Positions 7,751 to 11,591 of a DNA stretch of 11,591 nucleotides are shown here, one piece after another. The stretch is taken from positions 1 through 11,591 of the forward strand of contig PWOG01000244.1 of assembly GCA_003557565.1 (NCBI GenBank), in the 5' to 3' direction. Origin of the DNA: Desulfobulbaceae bacterium (GTDB lineage Bacteria; Desulfobacterota; Desulfobulbia; Desulfobulbales; Desulfurivibrionaceae). The stretch's first letter is position 1; each line of letters starts with the position of its first letter. A program made the translations under genes and the position numbers. The notes below the pieces were generated by a model, which saw only the letters and a program-made list of their open reading frames with translations, made no database searches and had not been told where the DNA came from.

Positions 7751-7974
7751 TGAACTCGCTCTGCGGTATCGCCTGCCGGCGACAAACGACCCCGTTTGCC
7801 GCCGGCAGGCCGCAAGTCAGTCCCCTAGCGACAACGGACTGCCCGTGGCAATCGGCGGCACTGTTGAACGTTTTCCAGGCCGGGCTGGTTAAAAAAATCG
7901 ACATAAGGAAGCCTGTTCGGGGCTTAATGCTCCGATGACAGAGTTATTTTGCGGAATTAAGGAGGAACGGACAA
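7751..7974 (+). other. Intergenic region between acsB and acsC, no gene supported
   Basis: This 224-base gap is long for genes whose products act in one complex. It contains the strong hairpin at 7771-7810, a run of seven A residues (7891-7897), a short AAGCC/GGCTT hairpin (7909-7925) and, at its end, the excellent ribosome binding site AAGGAGG (7959-7965) for acsC. I see no convincing promoter and no convincing small gene; a 62-codon frame at 7750-7938 runs through the palindrome and resembles nothing I know. Confidence 0.5.
7771..7810 (+). repeat. Strong near-perfect hairpin between acsB and acsC
   Basis: GCCTGCCGGCG (7771-7781), one base, CAAACG (7783-7788), a 4-base loop, then CGTTTG (7793-7798), one base, and CGCCGGCAGGC (7800-7810). 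This gives 17 base pairs with a single A-C mismatch. It begins 21 bases after the acsB stop. There is no T tract, so it is not a standard intrinsic terminator. Possible roles are protecting the 3' end of the acsB message, an RNase processing site, attenuation between acsB and acsC, or a REP-like palindromic element. Confidence 0.8.
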
Positions 7975-8652
7975 ATGGCTTTAACGGGAATTCAAATCCT
8001 GAAGATGCTCCCCAAGAAGAACTGCGGGGAATGCGGTATTCCCACCTGTCTGGCCTTTGCCATGAAGGTGGCGGCCGGGCAGACCGAAATCGGTGAATGC
8101 CCCTATGTCAGCGATGAGGTTAAGGAGCAGATCGGGGAAGCATCGGCCCCGCCGATTCGCACCGTCAAGATCGGCGGAGGTGACCACGTTTACACCATCG
8201 GTGGTGAAACCTGTCTGTTCCGTCACGAAAAACGTTTTGAAAATCCCACCGGGATTGCCGTCCTGGTCGGCACCGATCAGGACGGGGCCGCCGTCGACGG
8301 CCGGCTCGAGCGCTTTAAGTCTCTGCGCTACGAGCGGGTGGGGGTTATGCTCCAGGCCGACATGGTGGCGGTTAAAGACGCCACCGGGGACGCCGCCGCC
8401 TTCAACGCTCTGGTCAAAAAAGTGCTTGAGACTTGTGAAGACGCCAAGTTGATCCTGATAAGCGACAACCCCGAAACCCTGGCCGCCGCCGCCAAGGAAT
8501 GCGGTGATCGCAAACCCTTGCTGTTCGGCGCCACCGGCGACAACGCCGAGGCCTTTGCCAAGATCGGCCAGGACAGCGGCTGTCCGGTGGGAGTCAAGGG
8601 AGGCAATCTTGATGATACCGTGGAGATCAGCGAAAAATTGCAGGAAGCGTGA
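7975..8652 (+). CDS. acsC: Corrinoid/iron-sulfur protein large subunit, N-terminal half (AcsC, before an in-frame UGA)
   Basis: AcsC and AcsD form CoFeSP, the cobalamin protein that carries the methyl group to acetyl-CoA synthase. These 225 residues hold the N-terminal [4Fe-4S] domain, with ligands C17, C20, C25 and C42 (LPKKNCGECGIPTC ... GECPY) at the same positions as Moorella AcsC, and the first part of the TIM barrel (FRHEKRFENPT, DRKPLLFGATGDNAEAF). The start is firm: AAGGAGG (7959-7965) nine bases before ATG. The frame stops at TGA (8650-8652) in the middle of the barrel, and the same frame continues with the rest of AcsC. Including the TGA position the whole frame is 450 residues, the normal family length (446 in Moorella). 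It may be read through or recoded, made as two chains, or broken by a point mutation or sequencing error. The half alone lacks the corrinoid-binding domain. Confidence 0.9.
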   Translation: MALTGIQILKMLPKKNCGECGIPTCLAFAMKVAAGQTEIGECPYVSDEVKEQIGEASAPPIRTVKIGGGDHVYTIGGETCLFRHEKRFENPTGIAVLVGTDQDGAAVDGRLERFKSLRYERVGVMLQADMVAVKDATGDAAAFNALVKKVLETCEDAKLILISDNPETLAAAAKECGDRKPLLFGATGDNAEAFAKIGQDSGCPVGVKGGNLDDTVEISEKLQEA

Positions 8653-8697
8653 TTGAAGGATCTGGTTCTTGACACCGGGGCACGGACCGTCAAGGCC
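8650..8697 (+). promoter_or_regulatory. In-frame UGA in acsC with a SECIS-like hairpin downstream
   Basis: The TGA at 8650-8652 is in frame with both flanking AcsC halves. Downstream, GG (8664-8665) and TCTTGAC (8667-8673) can pair with GTCAAGG (8689-8695) and CC (8696-8697), leaving T8666 bulged. Above a small internal loop, CCG (8675-8677) pairs with CGG (8683-8685) around the loop GGGCA. The apical loop starts 25 bases after the UGA and begins with G, features expected of bacterial selenocysteine insertion elements. A short hairpin in GC-rich DNA can arise by chance, and the matching residue in Moorella is Gly, not Cys, so recoding is only a hypothesis. Confidence 0.3.
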
Positions 8698-9327
8698 GCC
8701 TTCGAGGATAACGTGGTGGCCCGGCGCTCGGCCATCAAGACCAAATACAAGCCCCTGGGCTTTCCCACCATCGCCTTTGCCTGTGAGATCACCGATGATC
8801 CCATGCTGGAGGCCATGGTTGCTTCGGTTTTGATCGCCAAATATGCCGGCATCGTGGTGCTGTCCGATCTCCAGGGCGAAACCCTTTTTCCCCTGCTGCT
8901 GGAACGGCTCAACATCTTTACCGATCCCCAGCGGCCCATGGTGGTCCAGGAAGATGTTTACCCGGTCAACGGCCCCAACGAAAATTCGCCGGTGATTGTC
9001 ACCTGCAACTTTTCGCTGACCTACTTCATCGTCTCCGGCGAGATCGAGTCCAGCAAGGTTCCCAGCTGGCTGCTGATCAAGGATACCGAGGGGCTGAGCG
9101 TGCTCACCGCCTGGGCCGCCGGTAAATTCGGCGCCGATATGGTCGCCCAGTTCATGAAGAAGTCAGGCATTCTGGACAAGGTCAAGCATCGCGACCTGAT
9201 CATTCCCGGCTACCTGGCCTCCATGAAAGGCGAACTGGAAGAAGAGTTGCCCGACTGGAAGATCACCATTGGGCCCCGTGAAGCCGGGCACCTGCCGGCC
9301 TTCCTGAAAGAATGGAAGCCGGAATAA
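8653..9327 (+). CDS. acsC: Corrinoid/iron-sulfur protein large subunit, C-terminal half (AcsC, after the in-frame UGA)
   Basis: These 224 residues continue AcsC directly after the TGA, in the same frame. They hold the rest of the TIM barrel (KDLVLDTGART, GFPTIAFACEI, KYAGIVVLSD, LPLLLERLNIFTDPQ) and the C-terminal corrinoid-binding domain (NENSPVIVTCNFSLTYFIVSGEIES, PSWLLIKDTEGLSVLTAWAAGKF, DLIIPGYLASMKGELEE, ITIGPREAGHLPAF). All blocks match the family and show no decay. If translated separately, the start would be TTG at 8653, immediately after the TGA, with AGGA (8642-8645) seven bases upstream, which would allow termination-reinitiation. The break falls between a helix and the strand QLVLD/DLVLD of the barrel, a loop where two chains could in principle reassemble. 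Whether it is one recoded chain, two chains or a mutated gene cannot be told from sequence alone. Confidence 0.88.
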   Translation: MKDLVLDTGARTVKAAFEDNVVARRSAIKTKYKPLGFPTIAFACEITDDPMLEAMVASVLIAKYAGIVVLSDLQGETLFPLLLERLNIFTDPQRPMVVQEDVYPVNGPNENSPVIVTCNFSLTYFIVSGEIESSKVPSWLLIKDTEGLSVLTAWAAGKFGADMVAQFMKKSGILDKVKHRDLIIPGYLASMKGELEEELPDWKITIGPREAGHLPAFLKEWKPE

Positions 9328-9411
9328 ATATTGAACAAACAATTTATTACAAATCAAAAATGATGTCCTGACGCCGGTTTTCTCAGGGCAGCTGCGAGTA
9401 TTGATAACGCT
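9328..9411 (+). other. Short AT-rich spacer between acsC and the fused oxidoreductase
   Basis: This 84-base spacer is clearly richer in A and T than its surroundings. It contains ATTG-N6-CAAT (9330-9343) and CCTGA (9367-9371) / TCAGG (9383-9387) inverted repeats. TTGAAC at 9331 could be a -35, but the -10 at the right distance is poor. No clear Shine-Dalgarno precedes the next ATG. It may hold a promoter for the downstream gene, but I cannot define one. Confidence 0.3.
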
Positions 9412-11591
9412 ATGAAGGAAATTAATCTGCAGATCAACGGCCGGGATGTGGTCGCCAGTGAGGGCAGCACCATCCTGGAAGCCGCCCGAGCCGCCGGGAT
9501 CCATATTCCCACCCTGTGCCATGTTGAGGGTAAATCTTCGGAAACCCCCTGTGAACTTTGCCTGGTGCAAATCTCCGGCCGGGATGAACCGGTCCGGGCC
9601 TGTTCCACTTCCGTGGAAGCGGGGATGGAAATCGACAGTGAAAGCAAGGAACTGGTGGAACACCGCAAAGAGCGCCTGGCAATCCTGGGCCAGGCCCATT
9701 TCGGTGACTGCAAGGCCCCCTGCAACCTGACCTGCCCGGGCCAGATCAACGTCCAGGGCTATATTGCCAACGTCGCCAAGGGACAGTACGAGGAGGCCGT
9801 GCGCCTGGTTATGGAGCGCAACCCCTTTCCCTTTTCCGTTGGCAGGGTATGCCCCCGTTTCTGCGAGACTCGATGCCGCCGGATGATGGTGGATGACCCG
9901 GTCTCTATTAATCACCTCAAGCGTTTTGTCGCCGACTGGTGCATGACCAACAAGGTGGACCTCAAGCTGCGGCCCGCACCCTCCACGGGACAGCGGGTGG
10001 CGGTGATCGGCGGCGGCCCCGCCGGACTTACCGGGGCTTATTATCTTGCCCTGAAGGGCCATGATGTAACGATCTTCGAAGCCGCGCCCAAGCTGGGCGG
10101 AATGCTGCGCTACGGTCTGCCCCGGTACAAAATTCCCGATCAGGTCCTGGACTATGAAATCAGCACCATTCTGCGCCTTGGTATATCGGTCCGTCTTGGC
10201 CAGCGCTGGGGCCGGGACTTTAATCTGGAGAGCCTGCGGGAGCAGGGGTATGGGGCTACGCTGCTGACCGTTGGGGCCAACCATAATGAATCTCTTGATA
10301 TCGAAGGCGGCTCCCTGCCCGGAGTAATCCCCGCCCTGAAACTTCTGCGCCAGATCAATGAAGGGGCGACGGTTGAATGCGGTAAACGGGCGGCGGTGAT
10401 CGGCGGCGGCAACACCGCCGTGGAAGCGGCCCGTTCCCTGTTGCGCAGCGGGGTGGATGAAGTGACCATGATCTATCCCCGCCACCGGACCGAAATGCCC
10501 GCCAATCAGCGTAACATCAGGGAAGCCGAGGCGGAGGGGGTACAGTTTCTGCTGATGGCATCACCCGTCAAAATCGACAGCGCCGGCGATCAGGGCCTTG
10601 ATGTGGAACTGATCCGGATGATTCTGGGTGAACCCGATGCCAAAGGTATCCGTCATCCCGAAGCGGTACCGGGAACCAGTATTCACCTGGAAGTGGACAC
10701 CGTGGTGGTGGCAACAGGGCAGTCCGCCTGCGATGGCATGTTCCGTGGTGGCAGCCTGGAGGAGAGCCTGGAGCTGACCCCGAAAAACAATATTAAATCC
10801 AACCCCCGTAATTTCCAAACCAATCTCCCCGGGGTTTACGCCGCCGGCGATGCCACCAATGGTCCCCGTTCGGTTATTCAGTCGGTGGTGGCGGCCAGAA
10901 GGGCGGCGGACAACATTCACGCCCAGCTCATGGGGATGGCCAAGGAGCCCCCAGAAAGCCGTTTTAACTTCAGCCGGGGCAAAACCTTTGACCAGGTCGA
11001 TCTCACCAACTTTGAGGGCATCCGGGTAAAGTTACGCGAAAAAATGCCCTCTCGTCCGCCCGAGCGAGCGGTGCAGGATTTCAACGAGATCAGCCTGGGC
11101 TTTAATGAACAGATGGCCAGAAATGAAGCTGAACGCTGCCTTTCCTGCGGTTGTACGGCCTTTGACCGCTGTGATTTGAAGCGGGAATCCATCGATCACG
11201 GGGTGGATCCCAACAAGACCGGCATGGCCACCAAACCCGTTTATCCCCGGCGCATCGATCACCCCACCATTGCGGTGGATCTGAACAAGTGCATTTATTG
11301 CCGGAACTGCGCAAATTCCTGCGAATACCGGGCCATTGATCTGACCGCCGAATCTTTTGATGACAAGGGCAGGGCCCAGGGTATTTCCTTTAACTTTCTG
11401 GACAGCTGCGTTTCCTGCGGCAAATGCGTGGATAACTGTTCCACCGGGGCCTTGAACAAAAAGGATCAAATCATTCCCATCGTGGCCGAGGAGACGCGTC
11501 TGGTGCGGACCACCTGTCCTTACTGCGGGGCCGGCTGTCAGATGAACCTCAAGGTCAAGGGCGATACCATCATCGAGGTCAACGCCGATCC
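9412..11591 (+). CDS. Multi-domain FAD/NAD(P)-dependent molybdopterin oxidoreductase, formate dehydrogenase alpha-like fusion (3' end outside window)
   Basis: 726 codons are present and the frame is open at the window end. Domains in order: a [2Fe-2S] ferredoxin-like domain (C36, C47, C50, C64); a GltD/DPYD-type iron-sulfur domain (C100, C104, C108; C147, C151, C155); an FAD-binding Rossmann motif VIGGGPAGL (199-206); an NAD(P)H-binding motif VIGGGNTAVEAA (from 329); YAAGDATNGPRSVIQ closing the flavin domain; a Cys-rich segment (C576, C579, C581); two [4Fe-4S] ferredoxin motifs CxxCxxCxxxC (C627-C637 and C666-C676); and CPYCGAGC (C702, C705, C709), which opens the iron-sulfur domain of a Mo/W-bisMGD enzyme. 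This looks like a formate dehydrogenase alpha subunit with its electron-input flavoprotein fused on. Beside the acs genes it may reduce CO2 to formate for the methyl branch using NAD(P)H, or run in reverse. The active-site Cys/Sec lies beyond the window, so another molybdopterin enzyme remains possible. The ATG lacks a clear Shine-Dalgarno; a stop at 9361 bounds the frame. Confidence 0.85.
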   Translation, partial: MKEINLQINGRDVVASEGSTILEAARAAGIHIPTLCHVEGKSSETPCELCLVQISGRDEPVRACSTSVEAGMEIDSESKELVEHRKERLAILGQAHFGDCKAPCNLTCPGQINVQGYIANVAKGQYEEAVRLVMERNPFPFSVGRVCPRFCETRCRRMMVDDPVSINHLKRFVADWCMTNKVDLKLRPAPSTGQRVAVIGGGPAGLTGAYYLALKGHDVTIFEAAPKLGGMLRYGLPRYKIPDQVLDYEISTILRLGISVRLGQRWGRDFNLESLREQGYGATLLTVGANHNESLDIEGGSLPGVIPALKLLRQINEGATVECGKRAAVIGGGNTAVEAARSLLRSGVDEVTMIYPRHRTEMPANQRNIREAEAEGVQFLLMASPVKIDSAGDQGLDVELIRMILGEPDAKGIRHPEAVPGTSIHLEVDTVVVATGQSACDGMFRGGSLEESLELTPKNNIKSNPRNFQTNLPGVYAAGDATNGPRSVIQSVVAARRAADNIHAQLMGMAKEPPESRFNFSRGKTFDQVDLTNFEGIRVKLREKMPSRPPERAVQDFNEISLGFNEQMARNEAERCLSCGCTAFDRCDLKRESIDHGVDPNKTGMATKPVYPRRIDHPTIAVDLNKCIYCRNCANSCEYRAIDLTAESFDDKGRAQGISFNFLDSCVSCGKCVDNCSTGALNKKDQIIPIVAEETRLVRTTCPYCGAGCQMNLKVKGDTIIEVNAD

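Noticed and set aside
7750..7938. Small plus-strand frame of 62 codons between acsB and acsC
   Set aside because: It runs through the large palindrome, overlaps the acsB stop, lacks a clear ribosome site of its own and matches no family I know.
7975..9327. General UGA reassignment (UGA = Gly or Trp) in this organism
   Set aside because: Only one in-frame TGA occurs across about 3,000 codons, while Gly is coded by GGN and Trp by TGG throughout, so a genome-wide code change is unlikely.
9331..9359. Sigma-70 promoter before the fused oxidoreductase
   Set aside because: TTGAAC is an acceptable -35 but the hexamer 17 bases later (TCAAAA) is a poor -10.
1..11591. CRISPR array, tRNA, rRNA, insertion sequence or phage genes
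   Set aside because: No regularly spaced repeats, tRNA-like cloverleaf with CCA end, rRNA blocks, transposase or integrase motifs were seen.

Overview
This window is part of a Wood-Ljungdahl (reductive acetyl-CoA) gene cluster, and every recognisable gene is on the + strand. The DNA is GC-rich with strong GC-ending codon use. The layout (bacterial-type full-length acetyl-CoA synthase, CODH, the two CoFeSP subunits, folD and a large FAD/molybdopterin oxidoreductase) best suits an anaerobic Desulfobacterota (deltaproteobacterial) autotroph or a sulfur-metabolising relative. That placement is inference from gene content and style; there is no taxonomic marker in the window.

Layout: (1) 3-374, the C-terminal part of folD, cut by the window edge. 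(2) 375-554, an intergenic region with a perfect 9-bp inverted repeat, a 9-bp direct repeat and a sigma-54-like element. (3) 555-2537, cooS/acsA, the CODH catalytic subunit, with all B-, C- and D-cluster ligands visible. (4) 2538-2766, a gap with nested inverted repeats. (5) 2767-5469, one 900-residue frame that joins a MetF-type methylene-THF reductase to AcsD, the CoFeSP small subunit, through a linker of about 280 residues rich in Ala, Lys, Glu and Pro; a well-placed internal Shine-Dalgarno and ATG lie inside the linker. (6) 5546-7750, acsB with an intact A-cluster. (7) 7751-7974, a gap with a very strong hairpin. (8) 7975-9327, acsC, the CoFeSP large subunit, interrupted in frame by one TGA codon at 8650-8652 where the Moorella homologue has Gly. 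(9) 9412 to the window end, the first 726 codons of a fused 2Fe-2S / GltD-like FAD-NAD(P)H / ferredoxin / molybdopterin oxidoreductase, probably a formate dehydrogenase.

How they work together: FolD forms 5,10-methylene-THF from formyl/methenyl-THF, MetF reduces it to methyl-THF, CoFeSP (AcsC+AcsD) carries the methyl group to AcsB, CooS makes CO from CO2, and AcsB joins methyl, CO and CoA into acetyl-CoA. The downstream oxidoreductase may make the formate that starts the methyl branch, or oxidise formate if the pathway runs in reverse. No acsE methyltransferase, metV or cooC/acsF maturation gene is seen here.

The points most worth a second look are the in-frame UGA in acsC with a SECIS-like hairpin just downstream, the MetF-AcsD fusion with its possible internal start, and the multi-domain oxidoreductase. 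The pathway itself is well known; the unusual parts are gene architecture and possible recoding.
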